Notes: generated by a model from the sequence alone, not told the origin. 51,081 bases of DNA from Alcanivorax sp. (GCF_014762765.1 NZ_JABURH010000178.1:1-51081); one strand, 5' to 3'; shown: positions 39,224 through 47,874, numbered from the stretch's first letter. Program-made: numbers and translations.

Positions 39224-40102
39224 ATGGATATACTCCAGCTGCTGGTCGGCGGGATAGCCAATGGCTGCATTTACGGGCTGTTGGCGCTGGGTTTTGTATT
39301 GATCTACAAGGCATCCGAAGCGGTCAACTTCGCCCAGGGCGACATGATGATGCTGGGGGCCTTTCTCGGCGTTACCTTCATCAACACCAGCTACGCGGAC
39401 CTGCCTTTTCTGGTGGGTATCACCCTGGCCGCCTTGATCCTCGGCCTGTTCGGTTACCTCCTCGATCGTTTCGTGCTGCGAGCCATCTTTGGCCAACCGC
39501 AATTCGCCATGGTGATCTTGACCATCGCCCTCGGGTTCCTGATCCGCTTCGTGGCCGGGGTGATCTGGGGGCATGATCCCACCTCGCTGGAAACGCCCTT
39601 TATTGGCCGGGTCTGGACACTGGGGGAACTGATGATCCCGGTGGTGGACGCGGTGATCATCATTACCACCGTGGCGCTTACCTCCATTCTCTACTTCTTC
39701 TTTGCCCGTACCCGTCTTGGCGTGGCCATGCAGGCCAGCAGCCAGAACCAGATGGCGGCTTACTACATGGGTATCCCGGTGAAACGCATCAATGCCATTG
39801 TCTGGGCCCTGTCCGGGGTGGTGGCGGCCATTGCCGGGGTCATGTTTGCCGCCAAGGGGGCGGTGGAGCCTTCCGTGGGACTGCTGTTCGGTATCAAGGC
39901 GTTTGCGGCGGCGGTGATCGGCGGCCTGGGCTCTTTGCCCGGGGCGCTGCTGGGCGGCCTGCTGGTGGGCATCGTGGAACCCTTCGCCGGTCGCTATCTG
40001 CCGTCCGGCGTCGGCCAGATTGCCCCCTATGTGTTGATGTTGCTGGTGCTGATCCTGCGCCCCGGCGGCCTGTTCGCGCAGATCAGCCAGAAGAAGGTGT
40101 AG
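39224..40102 (+). CDS. livH: LivH-type ABC permease
   Basis: The 292-residue inner-membrane protein begins GGIANGCIYGLLALGFVLIYKASEAVNFAQGD, the characteristic start of LivH permeases. It has about eight helices and the ATPase-contacting loop near ASSQNQMAAYYMGI. GGCTATAGGSLPGALLGG-like sequence (GGLGSLPGALLGGLLVGIVE) closes the family pattern. A GGGAGAGAGGG ribosome site precedes the ATG. It is the first of six same-strand genes encoding a complete importer with an acyl-CoA ligase. The Liv family transports branched-chain amino acids but also urea, amides and aromatic or aliphatic acids. Confidence 0.92.
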   Translation: MDILQLLVGGIANGCIYGLLALGFVLIYKASEAVNFAQGDMMMLGAFLGVTFINTSYADLPFLVGITLAALILGLFGYLLDRFVLRAIFGQPQFAMVILTIALGFLIRFVAGVIWGHDPTSLETPFIGRVWTLGELMIPVVDAVIIITTVALTSILYFFFARTRLGVAMQASSQNQMAAYYMGIPVKRINAIVWALSGVVAAIAGVMFAAKGAVEPSVGLLFGIKAFAAAVIGGLGSLPGALLGGLLVGIVEPFAGRYLPSGVGQIAPYVLMLLVLILRPGGLFAQISQKKV

Positions 40103-40105
40103 GCC

Positions 40106-41203
40106 ATGAGCAACCGATTCAAAAGCCGTTACGACGACGATATCAATCTGTTTGAAGGGCGCTGGCACCTGGCCCAGTACGCCATCCTGATGGCGCTATT
40201 GTTGGCCGCGCCCTGGCTGCTGGGCACCTACTATCTGGGTGAGCTCACTGCCGTGCTGGTGTGGTCCCTGGCAGGGCTGGGCCTGATGCTGATCAGTGGC
40301 CATACCGGCCAGGTCAGCCTGGGGCATGCGGCCTTCATGGCCATTGGGGCCTTTACCAATCTGGCGTTGATGCTGCGCGGCTGGCATTTCCTGCCTGCCT
40401 TGCTGGCCAGCGCAGTCACCTCCGGAGTGATCGGCGCCATCATCTCCCGGCCGATCCTGCGCATGAGCGGCATCTATCTGGCCATCGCCACTCTCGCACT
40501 GAGCATCATTATCGAGGACGTGGCGATTATGGCCGAGCCGATTACCGGCGGGGTGGCCGGGGTGTTTGCCCCGCCCATTGCCCTGTTCGGCATGGAGATC
40601 GACCGCTATGCCACCCCGGAAGCCTTCTACTATCTCTGCCTGGCGGTGCTGGTGCTGGTCACCCTGGGGTATCTGAACCTGCTGCGCAGTGCCTCGGGCC
40701 GCTCTTTCCTGGCCGTGCGTGACAGTGAAGTGTCCGCCCGGGCCCTGGGGGTCAATGTGGCCCGCGCCAAGACCCTGTCTTTCAGCCTGTCCTGCGCTAT
40801 CACCGGCCTGGCCGGGGCGCTCTACGCGCACCTGGCCCAGGCGGTGAACTATGAAAGCTTCCTGGTACTGATCTCCATCACCTTGCTGTTGCAGATTGTG
40901 ATCGGCGGACTGGGCTCGGTGCACGGGGCCTTCTTCGGCGCCATTGTGGTGGTGTTGCTGCCACAATTGATCGCCATCGCCAGTGATTACCTGGATAACA
41001 CCGCCGGCATCCAGATTGCGGCCTACCCGGGCCTGGATACGGCCCTGTTCGCCCTGCTGATTCTGCTTATGGTGATTTACGAACCGCGTGGCCTCTACGG
41101 CGTCTGGTTCAAGGTGCGTACCTGGTTGCAGCTGTTCCCGCTGTACCGCAAGGGCATGTTCCGCCGTACCCGTACCTACCTGAAAACGGAGCGCCAACGA
41201 TGA
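40106..41203 (+). CDS. livM: LivM-type ABC permease
   Basis: This 365-residue permease partner starts three bases after livH. The hallmark GLGLMLISGHTGQVSLGHAAFMAIGAF lies near residue 55, and the coupling region is VRDSEVSARALGVNVARAKTLSFSLSC. Another conserved stretch is IVIGGLGSVHGAFFGAI. About ten helices are seen, with an N-terminal cytosolic tail of 20 charged residues. It overlaps livG by four bases (ATGA). Confidence 0.92.
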   Translation: MSNRFKSRYDDDINLFEGRWHLAQYAILMALLLAAPWLLGTYYLGELTAVLVWSLAGLGLMLISGHTGQVSLGHAAFMAIGAFTNLALMLRGWHFLPALLASAVTSGVIGAIISRPILRMSGIYLAIATLALSIIIEDVAIMAEPITGGVAGVFAPPIALFGMEIDRYATPEAFYYLCLAVLVLVTLGYLNLLRSASGRSFLAVRDSEVSARALGVNVARAKTLSFSLSCAITGLAGALYAHLAQAVNYESFLVLISITLLLQIVIGGLGSVHGAFFGAIVVVLLPQLIAIASDYLDNTAGIQIAAYPGLDTALFALLILLMVIYEPRGLYGVWFKVRTWLQLFPLYRKGMFRRTRTYLKTERQR

Positions 41204-41970
41204 GTCTGTTGCAGGTAAAGGATCTCTCCATTTCCTTCGGCGGGGTGAAAGCGGTGGACGGTGTCAGTTTCACCGTGGAGCCCGGCGAAGTGTTCACCCT
41301 GGTTGGCCCCAACGGGGCAGGGAAGTCCACCATCTTCAATCTGATCAGCCGTCTCTATGAACCGAGCGGCGGGCAGATCCTCTTTGACGGGCAGGACATT
41401 ACTTCCCTGCCGGCGCATAAGGTGGCCGGGCTGGGTATCGCCCGCACTTTCCAGAATATTGAATTGTTCGATCACTCTTCGGTACTGCAGAACCTGTTGA
41501 TCGGCCGTCATTGCCGGCGCAATACCCGCTGGTTCGAGGAGCTGTTGTTCCTGCCCAAGGTGCGGCGCAGTGAACGGGAGCATCGGCTGCTGGTGGAAGA
41601 GGTGATTGATTTCCTCGACCTGGCTCCCTACCGGGACAAGCTGATCGCCGGCCTGCCCTATGGGGTGCGCAAGGTGGTGGAAATTGCCCGGGCCCTGTCC
41701 AGCCAGCCGAAACTGATCCTGCTGGATGAACCGGCTTCCGGCCTCAGCGTGGAAGAAACCCAGAACATGGCCTGGTGGATCGAGGACATGCAGAAAGATC
41801 TGGGTCTGACCGTACTGATGGTAGAGCACGACATGAGCCTGGTATCGCGGGTATCCAACCGGGTGCTGGCGGTGTCGGAAGGCAGGCCCCTGGCCATGGG
41901 CACCGCGGCCGAAGTACAGGCGGACCCCAAGGTAATCGAGGCCTATCTAGGCACGGAGGCGACCTCATGA
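41200..41970 (+). CDS. livG: LivG-type ABC ATPase
   Basis: The 256-residue ATPase has Walker A GPNGAGKST, the Liv-specific GLGIARTFQNIELFDHSSVLQNL after the Q-loop, Walker B LILLDEPASGLS and the H-loop in VEHDMSLV. The signature is degenerate, LPYGVRKVVEIARAL in place of LSGGQ, which is the normal state for many LivG proteins (usually LPYG). It pairs with the livF product to drive the two permeases. It overlaps livF by four bases. Confidence 0.92.
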   Translation: MSLLQVKDLSISFGGVKAVDGVSFTVEPGEVFTLVGPNGAGKSTIFNLISRLYEPSGGQILFDGQDITSLPAHKVAGLGIARTFQNIELFDHSSVLQNLLIGRHCRRNTRWFEELLFLPKVRRSEREHRLLVEEVIDFLDLAPYRDKLIAGLPYGVRKVVEIARALSSQPKLILLDEPASGLSVEETQNMAWWIEDMQKDLGLTVLMVEHDMSLVSRVSNRVLAVSEGRPLAMGTAAEVQADPKVIEAYLGTEATS

Positions 41971-42770
41971 GTGCAGTGCAGAAAGAGACCATGAAGGATG
42001 CCCAGCCGTTGCTGCAGGTCAAAAATCTGGAAGCCTTCTACGGCCCGGTGATGGCCCTGCGCGGGGTATCCATCGATGTGTTCGAGGGCAAGGTGGTTGC
42101 CATCCTTGGCGCCAACGGCGCCGGCAAGACCACCCTGATGAAAACCATTTCCGGCGCCCTGGCACCGCGCAAGGGCAGCATCAGCCTGGCTGGCGAAGCC
42201 ATCGAGGGGCGCGAACCGGATGCCCTGGTCCGTCAGGGTATCGCCCACGTGCCGGAAGGCCGGGAAGTGTTTCCGTTTCTCACCGTGGAAGAGAATCTGG
42301 CCATGGGGGCTTACATCCGCCGCGACAAGGCGGGTATCCGCCAGGACATGGAGATGGTGTATGACTATTTCCCGATCCTGCTGGAGCGCCGCAACCAGCC
42401 CGCCGGCACCCTGTCTGGCGGTCAGCAGCAGATGCTGGCCATCGGTCGTGGGCTGATGTCGCGGCCGTCGCTGATGTTGCTGGATGAACCGTCCCTGGGC
42501 CTGTCGCCGCTGCTGGTGCAGGAAATCTTCGCCATCGTCCGTCGGCTGAATAAAGAGCAGGGCGTGACCCTGTTGCTGGTGGAGCAGAATGCCCAGGTGG
42601 CACTGAATACGGCGGACCATGGCTATGTGCTGGAAACCGGCCGCATCGTCATGGACGGCAGCGCCGAGGAGTTGCTCGCCAGCGACGACATTCGCGAGTT
42701 CTATCTGGGCCAGTCGGCGGGGGATGACCGACCGGAAAAACGCTGGAAACGAAAGAAGACCTGGCGCTGA
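41967..42770 (+). CDS. livF: LivF-type ABC ATPase
   Basis: From the ATG at 41967, overlapping the livG stop, the protein has 267 residues; an ATG at 41991 is an alternative. It contains Walker A GANGAGKTT, the family motif GIAHVPEGREVFPFLTVEENLAMGAY, the signature LSGGQQQMLAIGRGLM and Walker B LMLLDEPSLGLSP. A basic tail (PEKRWKRKKTW) extends beyond the usual LivF end. Its stop shares one base with the ligase ATG, so transporter and enzyme are coupled in translation. Confidence 0.92.
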   Translation: MSAVQKETMKDAQPLLQVKNLEAFYGPVMALRGVSIDVFEGKVVAILGANGAGKTTLMKTISGALAPRKGSISLAGEAIEGREPDALVRQGIAHVPEGREVFPFLTVEENLAMGAYIRRDKAGIRQDMEMVYDYFPILLERRNQPAGTLSGGQQQMLAIGRGLMSRPSLMLLDEPSLGLSPLLVQEIFAIVRRLNKEQGVTLLLVEQNAQVALNTADHGYVLETGRIVMDGSAEELLASDDIREFYLGQSAGDDRPEKRWKRKKTWR

Positions 42771-44584
42771 TGATGACAACAACCAACAACGCACCGACCC
42801 TTCTCCACGGTTGCGACACCGTGGTCAAACTGTGGCGCCAGCAATGCCTGGAACGGGGAGCGCAAATCGCGCACCGTGAAAAGGACCTGGGCATCTGGCA
42901 GAGCTACAGCTGGCAGGACTATTACGAAAAGGCCCGTGCCATCGGCGTGGCGCTGCTGTCTCTCGGTCTGGAGCGGGGCCAGCCGGTCTCCATTCTCAGT
43001 GAAGACAACAAGGAATGGCTCTACTGCGATCTGGGTATCGCCGGTGCGGGCGGCATCAGCAATGGCGTCTATACCACCGACAGTGCCGAGCAGCTGGCCT
43101 ACCTGGTCAATGACAGTGGCTCCGCCTTCCTGTTCGTGGAAAACGATGAACAGCTGGACAAATACCTGACCGTACGCGACCAGGTGCCCACCCTGAAAAA
43201 GGTCATCGTCTTTGATCGCAAGGGGCTGCGGGATTTCAGTGATCCCATGGTCATGTTCCTGGATGAACTCTACGTCCTGGGCGAGGGCATTGCCGATGTC
43301 GAAGCCCGGTTCAGCGCCAGCATTGCCGAGAGTCAGCCGGATGACATCCGCATGCTGATCTACACCTCCGGCACCACCGGTGCCCCCAAGGGGGCCATGA
43401 TCAGCCACCGCAATGTGCTGTTCCAGCTGGCGGCTGGTGAGCAGGTGCTGGAAGCCCATGAAGACGACGACCAGCTCTGCTTCCTGCCCCTGTGTCATAT
43501 TCTGGAGCGGCTGGTGTCGGTGGAAGTACCGATCTACAAGGGCTGTACCGTGAACTTTGCGGAAAGCCCGGAAACCGTATTCGAGAACCTGCGCGAAGTG
43601 TCGCCCCATACCTTTGCCGCGGTGCCGCGTCTGTGGGAAAAGATCTACAGCTCCATGATGACCCTGCGAGACGAAGCCACCGGTTTTGGCCGCTGGTGCT
43701 TCGATCGGGCTCTTGCTGCCGGGGATGGCTGGCACTGTGAGCGCAAACGCTCGCCGCTTTCCTGGCTGCATTACCAGTTCTGGAATCTGCTGGTGTTGCG
43801 CAATGTCCGGGACCTGATCGGTATGGCGCGCCTGCGCCGGGGCACCACCGGTGCCGCGCCCATCTCGCCGGACCTGATTCGCTGGTTTCAGGCCCTGGGC
43901 GTGCCGCTCTATGAAGGCTACGGCATGACTGAAACCACTGGCGTGGTATCGCTCAACAGCAAGGACCGGGCCCGGGTGGGTTCCGTGGGCGAGCCGCTGC
44001 CCGAGACCGAGGTGCGCATTGCCGACAACGGTGAAGTGCTGGTACGCGGTGACCATGTGTTCGCCGGTTACTGGCGCAAGCCGGAAAAAACTGCCGAGGA
44101 TATCCGCGATGGTTGGCTGCACACCGGCGATGTGGGGCGTCTGGAAGACGGCATGCTCACCATTACCGGTCGCCTGAAAGACATCATCATCACCGCCGGC
44201 GGCAAGAATATTACCCCGGCGGAAATCGAAAGCCGCATAAAGTTTTCTCCGTATATTTCCGATGCCGTGGTCATTGGCGACCAGCGCAAGTACCTCACCT
44301 GCCTGATCATGATTGATCAGGAAAACGTGGAGAAATATGCCCAGGATCGTCAGGTCCCGTTTTCCAACTTCGCCTCCCTGTGTCGTGCCAAGGAGGTGAT
44401 CGACCTGATCGACAGCATCATTACGGATGTGAACAAACAGTTCGCCCAGGTGGAACAGATCAAGTATTTCCGCCTGATCGACGTGCTGCTCACCGCCGAG
44501 GATGAGGAGCTGACTGCCACCATGAAGCTGAAGCGTTCCTTCGTGGAGAAAAAACACAAGCACCTGATTGATTCCATGTACTGA
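42770..44584 (+). CDS. AMP-forming acyl-CoA ligase, long-chain type
   Basis: The 604-residue enzyme belongs to the ANL superfamily: P-loop YTSGTTGAPKGAMISH near residue 199, GYGMTETTG in the A5 region, TGDVGRLEDG, and GRLKDIIITAGGKNITP with the hinge. The C-terminal catalytic Lys lies in MKLKRSF. It resembles FadD15-like long-chain fatty acid-CoA ligases, which activate a carboxylic acid with ATP and CoA. It is embedded in a Liv-type transport operon, between livF and the binding-protein gene. The enzyme therefore probably activates the imported acid. The actual acid (fatty, aromatic or dicarboxylic) is unknown. Confidence 0.92.
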   Translation: MMTTTNNAPTLLHGCDTVVKLWRQQCLERGAQIAHREKDLGIWQSYSWQDYYEKARAIGVALLSLGLERGQPVSILSEDNKEWLYCDLGIAGAGGISNGVYTTDSAEQLAYLVNDSGSAFLFVENDEQLDKYLTVRDQVPTLKKVIVFDRKGLRDFSDPMVMFLDELYVLGEGIADVEARFSASIAESQPDDIRMLIYTSGTTGAPKGAMISHRNVLFQLAAGEQVLEAHEDDDQLCFLPLCHILERLVSVEVPIYKGCTVNFAESPETVFENLREVSPHTFAAVPRLWEKIYSSMMTLRDEATGFGRWCFDRALAAGDGWHCERKRSPLSWLHYQFWNLLVLRNVRDLIGMARLRRGTTGAAPISPDLIRWFQALGVPLYEGYGMTETTGVVSLNSKDRARVGSVGEPLPETEVRIADNGEVLVRGDHVFAGYWRKPEKTAEDIRDGWLHTGDVGRLEDGMLTITGRLKDIIITAGGKNITPAEIESRIKFSPYISDAVVIGDQRKYLTCLIMIDQENVEKYAQDRQVPFSNFASLCRAKEVIDLIDSIITDVNKQFAQVEQIKYFRLIDVLLTAEDEELTATMKLKRSFVEKKHKHLIDSMY

Positions 44585-44592
44585 TTGCAATT

Positions 44593-44614
44593 ACCTGAAG
44601 TCACGGCTTCAGGT
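44593..44614 (+). promoter_or_regulatory. Intercistronic hairpin before the binding-protein gene
   Basis: ACCTGAAG-TCACGG-CTTCAGGT is a perfect eight-base stem in the 54 bases between the ligase and binding-protein genes. There is no T-run. Such hairpins often stabilise or process mRNA so that the binding protein is made in excess. Confidence 0.5.
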
Positions 44615-44638
44615 ATGAATTCGAGAGGAGAGTGCATT

Positions 44639-45832
44639 ATGAAGAAGCTTTGTCTGGCGGCTCTCGCCGCAGCCACCCTGATCGGGTGCAGTGATAACAA
44701 GGAAGAAGAGAGCGCCGCCGCCGAGTCGGTGCGTGGTGTCAGTGATACCGAAATCAAACTGGGCGGCATGCACGATCTGTCCGGGGTGTTTGCCGCGTTT
44801 TCCTCCCCGGCGGTGCAGGTGGCCAACGACATGTTTGCCGACGTGAATGCCGAGGGCGGGATTCATGGCCGTGAGATCCGCTATATCGTCGAGGATCATG
44901 CCTACCAGGTACCCAAGGCCACCCAGGCCACCAACAAACTGATCAGCCGGGATGAAGTATTTGCCATGGTGATGAGTCTGGGCACGCCCCATAACCTGGC
45001 CGCGTTCCCGGTGATGGATCGCAATAATGTGCCCAGCATTCTTCCTCTGGCGCTTTCACGACAGATGGAAGAGGAGGGGGACTTCTCCCACCGTTTCGTC
45101 TTTGGCCCCAGTTACTATGAAGGGGTACTGAAAGGCGTCAACTGGATGACGGACGAGTACGGCATCGAGAAAATCTGTGTGATGTACATTCCCTCGGATT
45201 TCGGCGAGGAGGTGAACCAGGCCATTAACGACGCCGCGGCGGGCAAGGATTCCCTGACCCTGGCGGAAAGCACCTCCCACCGACCGGACGAGAGTGATTT
45301 CACTGGCACCCTGGCGCGCCTGAAGGATGCCGGTTGCCAGCTGGTTGCCGTGGCCCTGCCGGTGCGGCCGATCATTTCCGTGGTGGCCACCGCCAAGGAA
45401 ATGGGCTGGGATGACGTGAAGTTTGTGGTCTCCCAGGCCGGCTTCCATTCCGCCGTTGCCGCGGCACCCGGGGGGGTCACCGAAGGGCTTTACGGTGTGT
45501 CTCCCTGGCAGGATATCGTCAGCCGCATGAAGGATGTGCCGGAAGCGAAACAATGGGCGGATGAGTACCAGGCGCAGTATGGTTCTGTACCCAGCGGTGG
45601 TGCGGTGCTGGGGCGTGTCGGTGCCATGGTGACCATTGAGGCTCTGCGCAAGGCCGGGCCGGATCTGACCACCGATTCCTTCCTGGCGGCTATGGAATCC
45701 CTGGACTTCAGCGACCCGGTCACCGGGGTGGATATCAAGATGAGCGCCACCAACCACCGTGCCGGTAACGATATGATTCTCTCCAAAGTGATCGACGGTG
45801 TCTGGGAGCCCGTGGTGACCCTGGAAGACTGA
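44639..45832 (+). CDS. Branched-chain-amino-acid-type ABC substrate-binding lipoprotein
   Basis: The ATG at 44639, eight bases after AGGAG, begins a 397-residue precursor with the lipobox LIGC, Cys17. The residue after it is Ser, which by the E. coli rule would allow sorting to the outer membrane. The mature part is a type I periplasmic binding fold (Peripla_BP_6): IKLGGMHDLSGVFAAFSSPAVQVANDMFADVNAEGGIHG at the start, then MSLGTPHNLAAFPVMD, MYIPSDFGEE and SQAGFHSAVAAAPGGVTEGLYGV. It should deliver the substrate to LivHM. Most Gram-negative Liv-binding proteins are soluble, so the lipid anchor is noteworthy. Confidence 0.92.
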   Translation: MKKLCLAALAAATLIGCSDNKEEESAAAESVRGVSDTEIKLGGMHDLSGVFAAFSSPAVQVANDMFADVNAEGGIHGREIRYIVEDHAYQVPKATQATNKLISRDEVFAMVMSLGTPHNLAAFPVMDRNNVPSILPLALSRQMEEEGDFSHRFVFGPSYYEGVLKGVNWMTDEYGIEKICVMYIPSDFGEEVNQAINDAAAGKDSLTLAESTSHRPDESDFTGTLARLKDAGCQLVAVALPVRPIISVVATAKEMGWDDVKFVVSQAGFHSAVAAAPGGVTEGLYGVSPWQDIVSRMKDVPEAKQWADEYQAQYGSVPSGGAVLGRVGAMVTIEALRKAGPDLTTDSFLAAMESLDFSDPVTGVDIKMSATNHRAGNDMILSKVIDGVWEPVVTLED

Positions 45833-45866
45833 TCACGGGCTTTCCCGCTGACGCTTTGCTCGTAAC

Positions 45867-45900
45867 GCGAAAGGTCTGGATACCCATCCCGACCTTTCGC
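45867..45900. other. Perfect ten-base inverted repeat after the transport operon
   Basis: GCGAAAGGTC (45867-45876) and GACCTTTCGC (45891-45900) flank a 14-base loop that itself contains the partial palindrome GGATACCCATCC. There is no T-run. It may be an operator for the channel gene or a weak terminator of the transport operon. Confidence 0.4.
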
Positions 45901-45987
45901 CACGCGAGTTTGGCGCCAACGGCCCCTATCAATTCCCCCTCCTGTATCAGGTATACTCGCGCCTCCTGGATTATTTGGTGACTCTCC

Positions 45988-46836
45988 ATGCAGGCCACTT
46001 CAACGTCCGTATCCCCCGGCTGGCGGCAACGCCTGGCTGTTCTGCTGAATACCCCGCTTTTCGGACACACCATTACAGCTTTGATCCTTCTCAATGCGAT
46101 TATTCTGGGCGTGGAAACCTCCGCGGTAGCCCAGGAGCGGGCAGGGCAGTGGCTAAACCTGCTTAACCAGGTGGTGCTGGCCGTGTTCGTGCTGGAAATC
46201 GTGCTCAAGCTGGTAGCATTCGGGCCGCGTTTCTTCCGTTCCGGCTGGAATGTCTTCGACTTTCTGATCGTCGCCATTTCCCTGGCGCCGGCGTCCGGAC
46301 CCCTGGCGATCCTGCGAAGTCTGCGCATCCTGCGAGTGCTGCGTCTGCTGTCATCGGTAAAGCGGCTACGCATGCTGGTGGAGTCCCTGATGCAGGCGTT
46401 ACCCGGCATCGGCTGGACCGCAGCGCTGTTGTTGATGATGTTCTACATCTTTGCGGTAATGGGTACCGAGCTGTTTGGTGAGGCCTTCCCGCAGTGGTTC
46501 GGCACCCTGGGGGCAAGCATTTACAGTCTGTTCCAGATCATGACTCTGGAAAGCTGGTCCATGGGCATTGCCCGGCCGGTGATGGAGGTTTACCCCCTGG
46601 CGTGGATCTTCTTCGTGCCCTTTATCCTGATCTCCAGTTTCATGGTGCTGAACCTGTTCATTGCCATCATCGTCAGCGCCACCCAGGAAGTGCATGAAAG
46701 TGAACAGCGTGCTGAACGGGATGCCAACAACCAGATTGCCCACGACGAGCGTCAGGAAATGCTCGACCTGATGCGCACCATGCATGAAAAGATTGCCTCA
46801 CTGGAAAACGCCCTGCAGAAAAAGGCCGGCCAATAA
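45988..46836 (+). CDS. Voltage-gated sodium channel (NavBac type)
   Basis: This is a 282-residue, six-helix ion channel subunit. Helices S1-S4 fill residues about 28-125. S4 carries four arginines at three-residue spacing (R110, R113, R116, R119) followed by KRLR. The pore has the selectivity filter TLESWSM at 186-192, identical to that of well-studied bacterial sodium channels such as NavAb. S6 contains SSFMVLNLFIAIIVSAT. The tail (DERQEMLDLMRTMHEKIASLENALQKK) is a heptad coiled coil that would tetramerise the channel. A TATACT box at 45952-45957 is a possible -10. A terminator follows the gene. Confidence 0.95.
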   Translation: MQATSTSVSPGWRQRLAVLLNTPLFGHTITALILLNAIILGVETSAVAQERAGQWLNLLNQVVLAVFVLEIVLKLVAFGPRFFRSGWNVFDFLIVAISLAPASGPLAILRSLRILRVLRLLSSVKRLRMLVESLMQALPGIGWTAALLLMMFYIFAVMGTELFGEAFPQWFGTLGASIYSLFQIMTLESWSMGIARPVMEVYPLAWIFFVPFILISSFMVLNLFIAIIVSATQEVHESEQRAERDANNQIAHDERQEMLDLMRTMHEKIASLENALQKKAGQ

Positions 46837-46875
46837 TGTCGGCATGAAATGGCTGCAGGCAAGCTCCTGCAGGAA

Positions 46876-46912
46876 AGAAAAAGGCCCGGAAATACGCCGG
46901 GCCTTTTTCTTT
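46876..46912. terminator. Bidirectional rho-independent terminator
   Basis: AAAAAGGCCCGG-AAATACG-CCGGGCCTTTTT, with A-runs on one side and T-runs on the other, lies between the converging channel and pirin genes and would serve both. Confidence 0.9.
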
Positions 46913-46927
46913 GCAGGCCGGTCCGTC

Positions 46928-47626
46928 CTAGACGCTCTCCACCAGCACGATCTCACTGTCTGCTTCTGCCACCACAGATAGCCGGGCTTCATCACTGATG
47001 GCCAGACCATCGCCGGTTTCAGCCAGCACCCCATTCACCCGCACCCGTCCCTTGGCAGGCACCAGGTAGATCTTGCGAGCCGGGTCCAGCACGTACTCGA
47101 TGTCCTGACCCTTGCTCAGCGTTGCGGCTACCACGCGCGCATCTGCCTGTATCGGCAGGGCGTCCGTGTCTTCCGGGTAACCACTGGCCAGCACTTCAAA
47201 GTGCCCGTCGCGAGAGGCCTTCGGGAACGGCTTACTGCCCCAGGTGGGGGGCAGCCCGGTGGCGTTGGGAATGATCCAGATCTGGAAGATCTGTGTCTCC
47301 GTGTTTTCCCTGTTGTACTCGCTGTGGGTGATGCCGGTACCGGCTGACATTACCTGCACATCCCCGGCTTCGGTGCGGCCACTGTTACCCAGGCTATCCT
47401 GGTGAGTGATCGCTCCCTTGCGCACATAGGTGATGATTTCCATCTCCCGGTGGGAATGCGGGGCAAAGCCGGTGTGCGGTGCGATGGTGTCATCGTTCCA
47501 CACCCGCAGATCACCCCAGTGCACCCTTGCCGCGTCATGGTAGTTGGCAAAGGAAAAGTGATGCCGGGTATCCAGCCAGCCGTGCCTGGCATGGCCAAGT
47601 TCATTGCGTGTGCGCAGCTCGATCAT
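46928..47626 (-). CDS. Pirin family protein
   Basis: The ATG at 47626 follows AGGAGG and gives 232 residues. The N-terminal cupin has the pirin metal ligands in FAPHSHREMEIITYV (two His and a Glu) and later H in GTGITHSEYN. The characteristic RHHFSFANYHD segment opens the protein and the second cupin is lower in conservation (IYLVPAKGRVRVNG). Bacterial pirins of this length (YhhW-like) have quercetin dioxygenase activity in some cases. The physiological role is unclear. Its upstream region has repeated TTGAT half-sites. Confidence 0.92.
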   Translation of the reverse strand: MIELRTRNELGHARHGWLDTRHHFSFANYHDAARVHWGDLRVWNDDTIAPHTGFAPHSHREMEIITYVRKGAITHQDSLGNSGRTEAGDVQVMSAGTGITHSEYNRENTETQIFQIWIIPNATGLPPTWGSKPFPKASRDGHFEVLASGYPEDTDALPIQADARVVAATLSKGQDIEYVLDPARKIYLVPAKGRVRVNGVLAETGDGLAISDEARLSVVAEADSEIVLVESV

Positions 47627-47690
47627 GACGTCCTCCTGTAACAGGCTCCATTGCCTGTCCGTCGATGGAGTCACTATATGATCAGAATGG

Positions 47691-47738
47691 TTGATTAAAA
47701 ATGGGTTATTTTTGTGGAATATAATCAATTTAGTTGAT
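47691..47738. promoter_or_regulatory. Cluster of TTGAT half-sites between pirin and SRPBCC genes
   Basis: TTGATTA (47691-47697), TAATCAA (47722-47728) and TTGAT (47734-47738) alternate in direction within an AT-rich stretch that also holds TATAAT at 47720-47725. This looks like a regulator target between divergent genes. Confidence 0.35.
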
Positions 47739-47874
47739 GTTGCGGGGCGCTTACCGGATGGCATTCCTGGCAAACGATAAACCGGCATCTTCCTGTCGAA
47801 TGATGGCTGCCACATTCGATAAGAGGATACCCCCTCCAAGAACGGAGGCATCACACCCAACAAGGAGAGTCATC

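Noticed and set aside
42701-44590. Long antisense open frame of 629 codons over the acyl-CoA ligase gene
   Set aside because: The plus-strand product carries all ANL motifs. The antisense translation is rich in His, Gln and Gly without domains, a normal shadow in GC-rich coding DNA.
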